DNA from: Thiomonas bhubaneswarensis | GTDB lineage: Bacteria > Pseudomonadota > Gammaproteobacteria > Burkholderiales > Burkholderiaceae_C | Assembly: GCF_001418255.1 (NCBI RefSeq) | Contig: NZ_LIPV01000005.1 | Coordinates: 224,424 to 288,423, forward strand | Length of the DNA: 64,000 bases | Direction of reading: 5' to 3' | The notes under the pieces: model-generated | What the model was told of the DNA's origin: nothing | Seen by the model: the letters and a program-made list of their open reading frames with translations, nothing else | The model's database searches: none | Part shown: in pieces, positions 1-10,579 of the stretch | Numbering within the stretch: position 1 is the first letter of the stretch | Layout of the letters: the number at the start of each line of letters is the position of its first letter | Position numbers and translations under genes: made by a program

Positions 1-63
1 TTACTTTTATTTGAAATTCAATTCCATTTACGTTTGCTCACACCTGTTGCCAGAACATCCGCC

Positions 64-1341
64 TCACAACAGCTTCACCAGCAACAGCACATTCAGCCCG
101 ACGATCAGAACCGCGACTGCCCAGCCCAGGCGCCGCAGCGCCGGGCGGTTGACCTGCTCGCCCATCAACTCTCGGTTGGAGGTGAACAGCAGCAACGGCA
201 CCAGGGCGAAGGGAATGCCGAACGACAGCACCACCTGAGAGAACACCAGGGTGCGCGTGGGGTCGATGCCCAGCATCACCACGACCACCGCAGGCAAGCT
301 GGTCACCAGCCGCCGCACCCACAGCGGCACGGTGAAACCCACCAGGCCCTGCATCACCACCTGCCCGGCCATGGTGCCCACCACGCTGCTGGAAATGCCG
401 CTGGCCAGCAGCGCCAGCGCGAACACCGTGGCCGCCCCCGCGCCCAGCACCGGGGCAAGGGTGCGGTAGGCCTCGCTCAGATCGTCGGCCGCGAGCCCTT
501 TTTGATGAAAGGTAGCCGCAGCCACGGCCAGCATGGCCATGTTGATCAGCCCGGCCAGGCCCATGGCCAACATCACATCTTTCCAGGCAAACCGCACGAG
601 CAGCGCCCGTCGCTGCACCGGGGCCTGGATGCGTCGCTGCGTGAGGCTGGAATGCAGGTAAATCACATGCGGCATTACCGTCGCTCCCAAAATGCCCACG
701 GCGAGATAGACCGCATCGGGGCTGCCGCCGAAACTCGGCAGCAGCGTGCCCTGAACGATGGGCAGCAGGGCCGGACGACTCAGCGCCAGTTGCAGGCCAT
801 AGCCCAGCGCGATGACCGCGACCAGCGCGGCCACCACCAGTTCCAGCGGCCGAAAGCCCCGGCGCTCCAGCATCAGAATGCCCATGACGATCACGAACGC
901 CGCCAGCACCGACACCCCCATCGGCAGGCCGAACAGCAGATTCAGCGCCAGCGCCGCACCGAGAAACTCGGCCAGATCGGTCATCATCGCCACGATTTCA
1001 GCCTGCACCCAGTAGAACCACACCAGCTTGCGCGGAAAGCGCTCGCGAATCAGCTCCGGGAGATTACGCCCTGTGGCAATGCCCAGCTTGGCCGACAGGC
1101 CCTGGACCAGAATGGCCGCCAGATTCGCCCAGAGCACCACCCACAACAAGGTGTAGCCGTGCTGGGCGCCGGCCTGGATGTTGGTGGCGAAATTGCCCGG
1201 ATCGACATAGGCCACCGACGCGACGACCGCAGGCCCGATGAAAGGCAGCAGACGCCGCATGCCGCCCCTTCCCGGCCCGCCACTCAGCACAAGCTGCGCC
1301 GCGTGCGCCGTGCGCTGATCGAGTGTGGTGACATACGACAT
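64..1341 (-). CDS. mntH: Nramp-family divalent metal transporter (MntH-type)
   Basis: A 425-residue inner-membrane protein, probably a proton-coupled importer of Mn2+/Fe2+. It carries the family's DPGN metal-site motif in the first transmembrane segment (YVDPGNFATN) and the MPHVIYLHSS motif of segment 6, and about 11 hydrophobic segments fill the rest; the length is normal for the family. The N-terminal 20-25 residues are a soluble extension. The ATG at 1341 follows a CGGGAGA Shine-Dalgarno. The gene is divergent from pcm, and the 200-bp region between them is AT-rich near 1380-1415, a reasonable place for an MntR/Fur-type operator, although I recognise no specific box and no manganese riboswitch. 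Metal specificity is inferred from the family. Confidence 0.93.
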   Translation of the reverse strand: MSYVTTLDQRTAHAAQLVLSGGPGRGGMRRLLPFIGPAVVASVAYVDPGNFATNIQAGAQHGYTLLWVVLWANLAAILVQGLSAKLGIATGRNLPELIRERFPRKLVWFYWVQAEIVAMMTDLAEFLGAALALNLLFGLPMGVSVLAAFVIVMGILMLERRGFRPLELVVAALVAVIALGYGLQLALSRPALLPIVQGTLLPSFGGSPDAVYLAVGILGATVMPHVIYLHSSLTQRRIQAPVQRRALLVRFAWKDVMLAMGLAGLINMAMLAVAAATFHQKGLAADDLSEAYRTLAPVLGAGAATVFALALLASGISSSVVGTMAGQVVMQGLVGFTVPLWVRRLVTSLPAVVVVMLGIDPTRTLVFSQVVLSFGIPFALVPLLLFTSNRELMGEQVNRPALRRLGWAVAVLIVGLNVLLLVKLL

Positions 1342-1540
1342 GGGTATCTCCCGGAGAACGTCCTGGAGATAATTTAGGCCGATCGATTTTTATTTCTAAT
1401 TGGATTTATGTATTGCACCGTTAGCCCATCCGGACCGAAACGGCGCGGAATTTGCTTGACCGCAGACACCGGCGCGCACTGGGGGTAGGTGTGACAAATT
1501 AAACTATGCGCATTTTTTTGACTGCGCCAGCGGAGGACCG

Positions 1541-2191
1541 ATGAGCATCGAGCAAGCCCGTTTCAACATGATCGAACAGCAAATCCGCCCGTGGAACGTG
1601 CTCGACGCCGGTGTGCTCGATCTGCTGGCCAGCGTGCGCCGCGAGGATTTCGTGCCTGCCGCCTACCGTGGTCTTGCCTTCATGGACATGGAAATTCCCC
1701 TGCCCTGCGGCCAGAACATGCTGGCGCCCAAGGTGGAAGCGCGGCTGCTGCAGGAACTCGCCGTGCGCAAGGACGAATGGGTGCTCGAAGTCGGCGCGGG
1801 CAGCGGTTTCATGGCGGCGCTGCTCGGCCATCGCGCCGCGGCGGTGCAGACGCTGGAACTGCACGAAGAGCTGGTGAGCATGGCGCGCGCCAACCTGCAG
1901 CGCGCAGGCATGACCAACGTCACCGTGGAGCAGGCTGACGGCGCTCACTACACCAAGCGCGGCGAGTTCGACGTGATCGTGCTCTCGGGCTCGGTGGCGC
2001 AGATTCCGCAAGACCTGCTGCAACGCCTGAAGGTCGGCGGACGGCTGGCGGCCATCGTCGGCTTCGAGCCAGTGATGCGCGCACAGATCGTCACCCGCGC
2101 CACCGAAACCGACTTCCGCACCCGCGACCTGTTCGACACCGTGGCCACGCGGCTGGAGCATTTCCCCGAACCGTCCCGCTTCCAATTCTGA
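1541..2191 (+). CDS. pcm: Protein-L-isoaspartate O-methyltransferase family protein
   Basis: A 216-residue cytosolic SAM-dependent methyltransferase of the PCMT family, whose members repair isoaspartyl residues in aged proteins. The SAM-binding motif I is visible as VLEVGAGSGFMAALL near residue 84, and the N-terminal helix with NMIEQQIRPW is typical of the proteobacterial branch. The ATG at 1541 has a strong GGAGGA ribosome site 7-8 bases upstream. The rhodanese gene follows after 21 bp on the same strand and is probably co-transcribed. Some members of this branch may act on other substrates, so the repair role is inferred from the family. Confidence 0.88.
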   Translation: MSIEQARFNMIEQQIRPWNVLDAGVLDLLASVRREDFVPAAYRGLAFMDMEIPLPCGQNMLAPKVEARLLQELAVRKDEWVLEVGAGSGFMAALLGHRAAAVQTLELHEELVSMARANLQRAGMTNVTVEQADGAHYTKRGEFDVIVLSGSVAQIPQDLLQRLKVGGRLAAIVGFEPVMRAQIVTRATETDFRTRDLFDTVATRLEHFPEPSRFQF

Positions 2192-2212
2192 ATCTGAAAA
2201 AAGGACTCCCTA

Positions 2213-2557
2213 ATGATCAAGCAACTCAGCGTGCGCGAGCTGGCCGACAAGGTCGAAGCTGCCACCGGCCCCATCACCGAATGGCAATTCCTCGACGTGC
2301 GCGAGCCCTGGGAGTTCCAGATGGCGGCCATCAAGCATCCCAACTGCCCGGTGGTTCACATCCCCATGAGCGTGGTGCCTCTGCGCCAGAACGAGCTCGA
2401 TCCGGCCAAGCCGCTAGTCGTCATCTGCCGCAGCGGCAACCGTAGCATGATGATTGCCCGCTTTCTGGAGCAAAACGGTTTTGGTGAGCTTTACAACCTC
2501 AACGGCGGCATGACCGCATGGTCGCGCGAGATCGACCCTTCGGTGCCGCTTTACTGA
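2213..2557 (+). CDS. Rhodanese-like single-domain sulfurtransferase
   Basis: A 114-residue single rhodanese domain, probably a cytosolic persulfide carrier or thiosulfate sulfurtransferase. The active-site loop reads CRSGNRS (catalytic Cys near residue 81), the six-residue loop of GlpE/PspE-type rhodaneses. It is preceded by LDVREPWEF, the conserved CH2A motif, and followed by LNGGMTAW. The ATG at 2213 follows an AAAAGGA ribosome site. It sits just downstream of pcm, and its 3' end overlaps the 3' end of the convergent waaA gene by 7 bp. The physiological sulfur donor cannot be read from sequence. Confidence 0.9.
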   Translation: MIKQLSVRELADKVEAATGPITEWQFLDVREPWEFQMAAIKHPNCPVVHIPMSVVPLRQNELDPAKPLVVICRSGNRSMMIARFLEQNGFGELYNLNGGMTAWSREIDPSVPLY

Positions 2558-3846
2558 GCACTGGCGTCGGGGGCGAGCGCCGCAGCAATCCACTCGGCCT
2601 GCCTGCGCGCCGCACCCTGATGCGCTGACGCGAATGCCAGCGCCTGCTGCGCCGCCTGCTGGCTAGCGTCGGCGTTGTCGATCCAGTCGCTCAGAGCCGC
2701 CCAGACCTGCGCAGCGTCGGCCGCCTGCACGGCAGCCCCTGCATCCAATGCCGCCTGCGCCGCAGCCGCAAAATTGAACTGCGACGGCCCCAGCACCACC
2801 GGGCAGCCGCAAGCGCAGGCCTCGATCAGATTCTGCCCACCCAGGGCAAGCAGACTGCCGCCGATGAAGGCCGCGTCGGCCATGGCGTAATACGCCGCCA
2901 TTTCACCGACCGAGTCGCCCAGCCAGACAGCCGTCTGCGGCGTGGGCTGCGATGCGCTGCGCCGCTGCACCGACAGGCCCCGCGCCTGCAGCAACTGCGC
3001 GACCATGTCGAAACGCTGGGGATGGCGCGGCACCCACACCAGCAGCACCCGTTGCGCGAGCGCCGCGGGCAGCGCGTCCAGCAGCAGCGCCTCTTCGCTG
3101 CGCCCGCCCGACTCGCGGGTGGAGGCCAGCAGCAGCACCGGCCGCCCCGCCGCCGCCTTCCATGCCTGGCCGCGCCGCAGCAAAGCCGGGTCAGGATGCA
3201 TGTCGAACTTCAGATTGCCCAGCACCAGCGCGTTCGCCGCGCCCAAGGCCAGGATGCGCCGGGCGTCGTCGGTTGTCTGCGCCGCAGCCTGCAACCCGCC
3301 CCAGGCCACGCGCGCCAACGAGGGCCAGCGCTGCCAGCGGCGCGCGCTGCGCTCGCTCAACCGCGCATTGGCCAACAGCAGCGGCACCCCGGCGCGGAGG
3401 CATTGCGCCGCCAGATTCGGCCAGACCTCGGTTTCCATCAGCACCGCGCAATCCGGCCGATGGCGCGCCAGAAACCGGCGCATCGGCCCCGGCAGGTCAT
3501 AGGGCAGCCAGACCTGTTCGTCACCGGGCAGCAGCAGCGCCCGCCCCGCCTCACGCCCAGTGGCCGTCATGTGGGTGAGCAGCAGTCGCATGCCCGGCAC
3601 CTGCTCGCGCAAAGCGGCGATGAGCGGCGCCGCCGCACGGGTTTCACCCAGCGAGACGGCGTGAACCCAGATCCGCGGCCCGTCCCCACGAGCGAATAAG
3701 GGCGATTCGCCGCGATACCAGCCCAGTCGCTGCGCCCAATGCTGGCGATAGAGCGGCTCCGCGCGCCCGCGCCACCACAACCGGACGAACGCCAGCGGCA
3801 GCAGCAGGCGCCAGAGCAAGGTGTAGAGGCGCAACACCGATCTCAC
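2551..3846 (-). CDS. waaA: 3-deoxy-D-manno-octulosonic acid (Kdo) transferase
   Basis: About 431 residues. WaaA transfers Kdo from CMP-Kdo to lipid IVA on the cytoplasmic face of the inner membrane, starting the LPS inner core. The N-terminus has the expected membrane anchor followed by RLWWRGRAEPLYRQHWAQRLG. Further on are WVHAVSLGETRAA, the acceptor-site glutamate segment (LMETEVWPNL), and a C-terminal GT-B donor domain with GGSLLALGGQNLIE. I start it at the GTG at 3846, which overlaps the waaC stop as GTGA and so suggests translational coupling. A longer reading from 3894 would add 16 residues (MAGDAG...) that WaaA proteins normally lack. It is last in the manB-waaC-waaA block. Confidence 0.93.
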   Translation of the reverse strand: MRSVLRLYTLLWRLLLPLAFVRLWWRGRAEPLYRQHWAQRLGWYRGESPLFARGDGPRIWVHAVSLGETRAAAPLIAALREQVPGMRLLLTHMTATGREAGRALLLPGDEQVWLPYDLPGPMRRFLARHRPDCAVLMETEVWPNLAAQCLRAGVPLLLANARLSERSARRWQRWPSLARVAWGGLQAAAQTTDDARRILALGAANALVLGNLKFDMHPDPALLRRGQAWKAAAGRPVLLLASTRESGGRSEEALLLDALPAALAQRVLLVWVPRHPQRFDMVAQLLQARGLSVQRRSASQPTPQTAVWLGDSVGEMAAYYAMADAAFIGGSLLALGGQNLIEACACGCPVVLGPSQFNFAAAAQAALDAGAAVQAADAAQVWAALSDWIDNADASQQAAQQALAFASAHQGAARRQAEWIAAALAPDASAQ

Positions 3847-4853
3847 CCGCGAGGGCGGTGACTCTCTGCCAGAACGGCCTGCGTCGCCTGCCACACCGCG
3901 TCCACCGCAGGCTGTTGGCCGCTGTCACCCAGACTGCGCCAGGGCCCGGCCGATTCGAACTCCACACTGTGCGGCGACGAGCCGGTGTAGATCGCCACAG
4001 CGGGTGTGCCCACCGCCGCAGCCAAGTAGAGCAGCCCGGTATCGACCCCGACGACGGCGCTTGCGCCTCGCAAAACCCGCATCCATTCGGCCAAGCCGAA
4101 GGCCGACGGTGCCGCCTGCGCCGCAGCAGCGGCCGCGCCATCACCCGCCCGCACCGCCGCGGCCAGACGCTCGGCGCGCTCGCGCTCGGCGGCATTACCC
4201 CAGGCAAACACGCACGCCCTGTCCTGCGCCGCCAACGCCTGACCGAGGGCGATCCAGCGCGCCTCGTCCCACAGCTTGCGATCCTTGGCCGTGGCGCTGA
4301 GCAGCATGACGTAAGACGCCTCGCCGGGCAACCATTCGGGACACTTGGCCTGCAGGCTCAGGCCGTAGCGTGGTTTGCCCTCCGGGGCGTAACCCAAAGC
4401 CCAAGCGACTAGCGCGCGATAACGCGGCACGGCGGCCTCGGTACGGTGCAGTGAGGTTTTCTGGCGGTGGCGGTAAAACAGCGGCGCCAGAGCTTCGCGC
4501 GCACTGGCCCACGACAGGCCGTAAAGCGGCCCGCGCGCCAGGCGCGCGATCAGCGCGCTTTTCACCAGACCCTGCAGATCGATCACCGCGTCGTAGGTCT
4601 CGGCGCGCAGCCCCGCCTTCCACTCGCGCCATTCGCGGCGCACGTCGGCCCGCCAGAAACCCTTGCGCCAGCGCCGCAGCGCCAGCGGGATGACCCGCCG
4701 CACACCGGGATGCGCGCGCACGATGTCGGCGTAGGCTTCCTCGACCAGCCAGTCGATCTGCGCGCCGGGGTGTGCGCTCAGGATGTCGTGCACCACCGGC
4801 AGGGCGTGCACGACGTCGCCCATCGAACTGGTCTTGACGATCAGGACGCGCAA
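3843..4853 (-). CDS. waaC: Lipopolysaccharide heptosyltransferase I
   Basis: About 336 residues, a GT-B (GT9) glycosyltransferase that adds the first L-glycero-D-manno-heptose to Kdo in LPS core synthesis. The N-terminal signature VLIVKTSSMGDVVHALP is conserved, and the C-terminal half has GVDTGLLYLAAAVGTPAVAIYTGSSP, which contributes the donor site. No ATG lies before the N-terminal motif. The best start is TTG at 4853, 17 bp after the phosphomannomutase stop, giving MRVLIVKTSS; the open frame continues upstream to 5102 but only through the neighbouring gene. The 3' end overlaps the waaA start. The TTG start is inferred from alignment with the family pattern. Confidence 0.9.
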   Translation of the reverse strand: MRVLIVKTSSMGDVVHALPVVHDILSAHPGAQIDWLVEEAYADIVRAHPGVRRVIPLALRRWRKGFWRADVRREWREWKAGLRAETYDAVIDLQGLVKSALIARLARGPLYGLSWASAREALAPLFYRHRQKTSLHRTEAAVPRYRALVAWALGYAPEGKPRYGLSLQAKCPEWLPGEASYVMLLSATAKDRKLWDEARWIALGQALAAQDRACVFAWGNAAERERAERLAAAVRAGDGAAAAAAQAAPSAFGLAEWMRVLRGASAVVGVDTGLLYLAAAVGTPAVAIYTGSSPHSVEFESAGPWRSLGDSGQQPAVDAVWQATQAVLAESHRPRG

Positions 4854-4870
4854 GATGAAGTCAGTCCGGT

Positions 4871-6247
4871 TCAGAACGGCAGCTTCAGCGCCGGGTCCAG
4901 CGCGAGCAGGGCTGCGCGGAACTCGGTCTGCACCCGCGCCAGCGCGGCGGCATCGACGCCCTCGAAACGCAGCACCACACAAGGCGTGGTGTTGGACGGA
5001 CGCGCCAGGCCGAAACCGTCGGCGTAGTCGGCGCGCACGCCGTCGATGGTGCTGATCTGCACCGCGCCGGGAAAGCGGCCCTCGCGCTGCAGGCGCTCGC
5101 ACAAGGTGAAGTTGACGCCCTCGGGGGTATCGAGCTTGAGCTCCGGGGTGGAGACCGAATCGGGCAGTCCTTCAAGCACGGCGCCGGGGTTGTCCGTGCG
5201 CGAAAGGATTTCGAGCAGTCGCGCCGCGCCGTACTGCGCGTCGTCAAAGCCGTACCAGCGATCCTTGAAAAAGATGTGGCCACTCATCTCGCCGGCCAGC
5301 GGGGCTTGGATTTCCTTCATCCTGGCCTTGACCAGCGAATGCCCGGTGCGACCCATCACCGGTTCGCCGCCATGCCTGCGCACCCAAGCGGGAAGTTGCG
5401 CGGTGCATTTCACGTCGAACAGAATGGGCGCGCCGGGATTGCGCTCCAGCACCTCGGCGGCGTAGAGCATGAGCTGCCGGTCGGGCCAGATGATGGCGCC
5501 GCTGGGCGTGACCACGCCGAGCCGGTCGCCGTCGCCATCGAAAGCCAGCCCGAGTTCGGCGCCGGTGTCGCGCACGGTGCTTATGAGATCTTCGAGGTTG
5601 TGCGGGTCGGCGGGGTCGGGGTGATGGTTGGGAAAGGTGCCGTCGACTTCGCAAAACAGTTCGACGACGTCGCAACCGATCTCGCGCAGCAGCCGCGGCG
5701 CGAACGCGCCCGATACCCCATTGCCGCCATCGACCACCACCTTCATCGGGCGCGCCAGCTTGATATCGCCTTTGATGCGGCCGATGTAGTCGTCCACGAT
5801 GCTGGCCTGGCGCAGCGTCCCCGTGCCGATGGCGAAGTCTTCACTCACCGTCAACTCGCGCAGCGCCTGAATCTGTTCGCCGAACAGGGCGTTGCCGCCA
5901 AGCACCATCTTCAGGCCGTTGTATTCCGGCGGGTTGTGGCTGCCGGTGATCTGGATGCCACTGACCACCGGCGTGGTGGCGCAGGCGTAATACAGCATGG
6001 GCGTGGCATTCATGCCGAGGTCGATCACGTCCGCCCCGCCGGCACGCAGCCCATCGCCCAGCGCCTTGGCCAAGGCGGGGCCGGAGAGCCGCCCATCGCG
6101 GCTGATGTTCACCGCCGTCTCGCCGCCACGGCGGGCCAGGGTGGCGAAAGCCTGGCCGATCAGGCGGCAGGCGTCTTCGGTGAGACTCTTGCCGACAATG
6201 CCGCGAATGTCGTAGGCCTTGAAAATCGAGGGATCGAGCTGCGCCAT
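4871..6247 (-). CDS. manB: Phosphomannomutase/phosphoglucomutase
   Basis: A 458-residue alpha-D-phosphohexomutase of the AlgC type, interconverting mannose- or glucose-6-phosphate and the 1-phosphates for LPS and exopolysaccharide precursors. Visible landmarks are the phosphoserine loop TGSHNPPEYNGLK (catalytic Ser near residue 105), the metal-binding loop DGDGDR (near 242), the sugar-binding loop GEMSGH and the C-terminal phosphate-binding loop with RPSNTTPCVVLR. The ATG at 6247 (MAQLDPSIFKAYDIRG) has GGAG nine bases upstream and is preferred over the longer start at 6283. It heads the minus-strand block with waaC and waaA and diverges from apaH. Sugar preference cannot be decided from sequence. 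Confidence 0.93.
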   Translation of the reverse strand: MAQLDPSIFKAYDIRGIVGKSLTEDACRLIGQAFATLARRGGETAVNISRDGRLSGPALAKALGDGLRAGGADVIDLGMNATPMLYYACATTPVVSGIQITGSHNPPEYNGLKMVLGGNALFGEQIQALRELTVSEDFAIGTGTLRQASIVDDYIGRIKGDIKLARPMKVVVDGGNGVSGAFAPRLLREIGCDVVELFCEVDGTFPNHHPDPADPHNLEDLISTVRDTGAELGLAFDGDGDRLGVVTPSGAIIWPDRQLMLYAAEVLERNPGAPILFDVKCTAQLPAWVRRHGGEPVMGRTGHSLVKARMKEIQAPLAGEMSGHIFFKDRWYGFDDAQYGAARLLEILSRTDNPGAVLEGLPDSVSTPELKLDTPEGVNFTLCERLQREGRFPGAVQISTIDGVRADYADGFGLARPSNTTPCVVLRFEGVDAAALARVQTEFRAALLALDPALKLPF

Positions 6248-6328
6248 GAGGGCTCCGGTGAACGACGGGCAAGCAAACTTCAACTTGCGTCGATAGTATG
6301 GTCAGTTTGAAGATTCTAAGGAGAGGCT

Positions 6329-7183
6329 TTGGCGACCTATCTGATCGGCGACGTGCAGGGCTGTGCAGACGCGTTCAGCGCCCTGCTCGACGCGCTGCGG
6401 TTCGACCCGACGCATGACAGGCTCGTCGTCCTGGGCGATCTGGTCAACCGCGGTGCGCAATCGCTTCAGAGCATCGAGCGGCTCATGGCCCTGGGCGACA
6501 GCGCGCAGTGCCTGCTGGGCAACCACGACCTTCATCTGCTGGCTGTGGCGCACGGTGTGCGCAAGGCGCACCGCAATGACACGCTGGACGACATCCTGCA
6601 ATCCCCGCGCCGCGCCGAGTTGCTCGACTGGGTGCGCAGCCGCCCTCTGGCGCTGATGGAACAGGGTTGGCTGCTGGTGCACGCTGGCGTGCTGCCACAG
6701 TGGTCGGCCGAAAAGACGCTGCAACTCGCTGCCGAAGTGGAGCGTCGCCTGCGCGCGCCCGACTATGTGGACTTCCTGCGCGTCATGTTCGGCAACCAGC
6801 CCGACGAGTGGAGCGAGAATCTGGCAGGGTTCGACCGCCTGCGCATCGTGGTCAACACCCTCACCCGCGCCCGCTTCCTCCAGGCCACCGGCCCTCACGC
6901 CGGGCGACTGGATTTCCACCACAAACAGGCCAGCGCCAACGGCGCCTCCGCCGAACTCCAGCCCTGGTTTGCGCTGCCGCAGCGCCGCACCGCGAAGACC
7001 CCCATCGCCTTCGGCCACTGGTCCACCCTGGGCCTGCACTGGGCACACAATGCCCTGTGCCTGGACAGCGGGTGTCTGTGGGGCGGCACGCTCACCGCGG
7101 TGAAGCTGCCGCCCGCCGGACAACCCTGGCTGGAGGTCACTCAGATCCCCTGCGACCGCAGCCTGGCGCCGATGACGGACTGA
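6329..7183 (+). CDS. apaH: Symmetrical bis(5'-nucleosyl)-tetraphosphatase
   Basis: A 284-residue metallophosphatase that hydrolyses Ap4A to two ADP in the cytosol and can remove Np4N caps from RNA. The metal-ligand motifs are in order: GDVQGC (residues 7-12), GDLVNRG (about 36) and GNHD (about 64), followed by ApaH-specific WLLVHAGVLP and a late GHWSTLG. The start is TTG at 6329, directed by a near-perfect AAGGAGAGG ribosome site at 6318-6326; no ATG is available nearby. It is transcribed divergently from manB across about 80 bp and converges on the next gene with an 18-bp gap. Confidence 0.94.
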   Translation: MATYLIGDVQGCADAFSALLDALRFDPTHDRLVVLGDLVNRGAQSLQSIERLMALGDSAQCLLGNHDLHLLAVAHGVRKAHRNDTLDDILQSPRRAELLDWVRSRPLALMEQGWLLVHAGVLPQWSAEKTLQLAAEVERRLRAPDYVDFLRVMFGNQPDEWSENLAGFDRLRIVVNTLTRARFLQATGPHAGRLDFHHKQASANGASAELQPWFALPQRRTAKTPIAFGHWSTLGLHWAHNALCLDSGCLWGGTLTAVKLPPAGQPWLEVTQIPCDRSLAPMTD

Positions 7184-7201
7184 ATCCGCACGGCGCCTAG
7201 C

Positions 7202-8716
7202 TTACTGCCCCAGCGCCTTGTTGATGACGTAGAAGTAAGACTGCGGCGAGACGATGCCGAAATCGTTGTCGGTCGTCAGCACAAAATTGTTGGGATCGAG
7301 AAAAGCTAGACCCTCGACCTTGCCGGGATTCGTGGCGGCCTTGGCGTCGGTGGCGGTGTTGAACACCAGCGTCTTGGTCACGGGGACGATGCCCGCCGAT
7401 GCCAGGTCAGTCTGCTGCTCCAGCGACGGCTGGGTCGCGCGATCATCCCACTTGGTGCCGAGAATATTGGTCGCTTTGCTCAGATCGACTGCATAGAGTT
7501 TGGTGGTCAGACTGATGCGCTCGAGCTGGATGAGCTTGCCGCCTGGCGTCACGCTCATCTCGGAGAGTTTCACGTCGTTCTGCTTGGTCGAGTTGTCGAG
7601 GGCAAAGGTGTCGGGCGTATCGAGCACATACACATACTCCCCCGTCACCTGGCCAAAGCTGCCGTCTGACTTCAGGGAAGCCGTGAACAGTCGCACATTG
7701 CGCGAGATCTTGTAGGCGTCTTTCGACGGGTTGGACAGCGGGCTTTGGATCGAGAAATACAGTGTCTTGCCGTCTGCCGACAGGGCAACGCTCTCGATGC
7801 CGCGGTTCAAGCTGCGCAGATCCGTGATGCCAAGAAGCGCGCAGTTGATCGGATAGTTTGCGGCTTGCGCGCCAGCCGTGCCGTTTTTCAGCGCATCGCA
7901 CACGCTCATGCTCTTGTTCGTGATCGGGTTGACCACGCCGCTGTCATTGGGCACGACACGCTCCAGCACCTGACCCGTGGCCGAGACATGCACCAGGCTG
8001 GGACCATATTCGTCGCCCAGCCAGAAACTGCCATCGGCCAGACGCACCATGGCCTCGGTGTCCAGCCCATTCTGGTTGAATGGCAGGGAGCCCAGCGTCT
8101 TGGTAAAGGCCAGTTCGGTGTTGGACACCGATTTATCGCTAGAGGTCGTTTTGGTCAGATCCTTGGGGCGATCGGGCAGGTCGTTGGAAAGCCCAGTCAC
8201 TGGATTGCCATTGTTGTCGACGATTTTCAGAGTCTTGAGGGTTGTGGCCATGTTTTGGCCACCCGACTGAGCCAATTGCACCTGATAGATCGAAGGATCG
8301 AAACTCGGATCCGGGAAGATCTTGCCCGCCAAATTGCCGCAAAACCCTTTGATGCTGATGGGCGCATCGGCGACGTCCTCACAATCGATGTTCGGCCCGC
8401 GGTCGGAGGACGTCCACAGCACATTGAGCGCATCCTTGGGGTCGTGAAACGCCGCGCTGCCATAGCCCACGGTCATCTGGAACGGCTGAGATTGCGCTTG
8501 TGGCGCACTGGCTGCTGCTGGCGCACTGGCCGTGCTGAAGACGACGGGCGCCAGCAGATCCGTCGTGATGCTGTAAGTGCCCGCTGCGGCCACCACAGGT
8601 GTTACCGGTGTGGACTGCTGAACAACGGAATTACCAGAGCCGCCTCCGCAGGCGCCCAGCGATAGCGCGGCGAGCGCGGCAGTCAGCCAGTGCCATGATG
8701 TGGTCGGGTGATGCAT
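7202..8716 (-). CDS. Phytase-like esterase-domain lipoprotein
   Basis: A 504-residue secreted protein with a lipoprotein signal: hydrophobic segment LTAALAALSLGAC with the lipobox LGAC at residues 20-23, followed by a Gly/Ser linker. The rest resembles the esterase-like domain found in phytase-related proteins (Pfam family Phytase-like), with the typical stretch LDTEAMVRLADGSFWLGDEY near residue 225 and beta-propeller-like repeats. It probably sits in the outer membrane facing the periplasm. Substrate is unknown; the family includes proteins linked to phosphate-ester use. By eye its base composition is less GC-rich than its neighbours, which could mean later acquisition. It diverges from the acyl-CoA synthetase gene. 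Confidence 0.8.
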   Translation of the reverse strand: MHHPTTSWHWLTAALAALSLGACGGGSGNSVVQQSTPVTPVVAAAGTYSITTDLLAPVVFSTASAPAAASAPQAQSQPFQMTVGYGSAAFHDPKDALNVLWTSSDRGPNIDCEDVADAPISIKGFCGNLAGKIFPDPSFDPSIYQVQLAQSGGQNMATTLKTLKIVDNNGNPVTGLSNDLPDRPKDLTKTTSSDKSVSNTELAFTKTLGSLPFNQNGLDTEAMVRLADGSFWLGDEYGPSLVHVSATGQVLERVVPNDSGVVNPITNKSMSVCDALKNGTAGAQAANYPINCALLGITDLRSLNRGIESVALSADGKTLYFSIQSPLSNPSKDAYKISRNVRLFTASLKSDGSFGQVTGEYVYVLDTPDTFALDNSTKQNDVKLSEMSVTPGGKLIQLERISLTTKLYAVDLSKATNILGTKWDDRATQPSLEQQTDLASAGIVPVTKTLVFNTATDAKAATNPGKVEGLAFLDPNNFVLTTDNDFGIVSPQSYFYVINKALGQ

Positions 8717-8771
8717 GAAAACCTCCGTGGTGTCGTCTTTTTTGTAACCTTATGTTCTTTTTGTGACATCT

Positions 8772-8790
8772 CAGTGACCAGGTGTCACTG
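8772..8790. promoter_or_regulatory. Inverted repeat, candidate operator
   Basis: A perfect 7-bp inverted repeat with a 5-bp spacer, CAGTGAC-CAGGT-GTCACTG, lies between the divergent phytase-like gene and the acyl-CoA synthetase gene. A further GTGACA sits 12 bp upstream, so the region holds several GTGAC half-sites. It has the geometry of a dimeric repressor site, for example TetR or GntR type. No regulator gene is adjacent, so the protein partner is unknown. Confidence 0.4.
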
Positions 8791-8849
8791 TGGTCTTGAT
8801 CGCCTACCATCAAATCAGGCGAAACAGACCCAGACAAAGAGGAGACACC

Positions 8850-10541
<1,692 letters not shown>

Positions 10542-10567
10542 ACGCAGCCCGTTCGCGACCACGCGGC

Positions 10568-10573
10568 TATAGT
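10568..10573 (+). promoter_or_regulatory. -10-like hexamer, possible leaderless promoter
   Basis: TATAGT lies six bases before the marC start codon (ATG at 10580) and there is no Shine-Dalgarno between them. Transcription from this -10 would begin at or next to the ATG. I see no good -35. The same arrangement recurs upstream of two other genes in the window. Confidence 0.4.
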
Positions 10574-10579
10574 TCTCGC

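Noticed and set aside
34..1377. 447-codon plus-strand frame over mntH
   Set aside because: His/Gln/Arg-rich antisense composition with no domain; the minus-strand Nramp motifs are decisive.
1342..1540. Possible manganese (yybP-ykoY) riboswitch upstream of mntH
   Set aside because: The region is AT-rich, but I could not find the paired conserved loops expected for this riboswitch.
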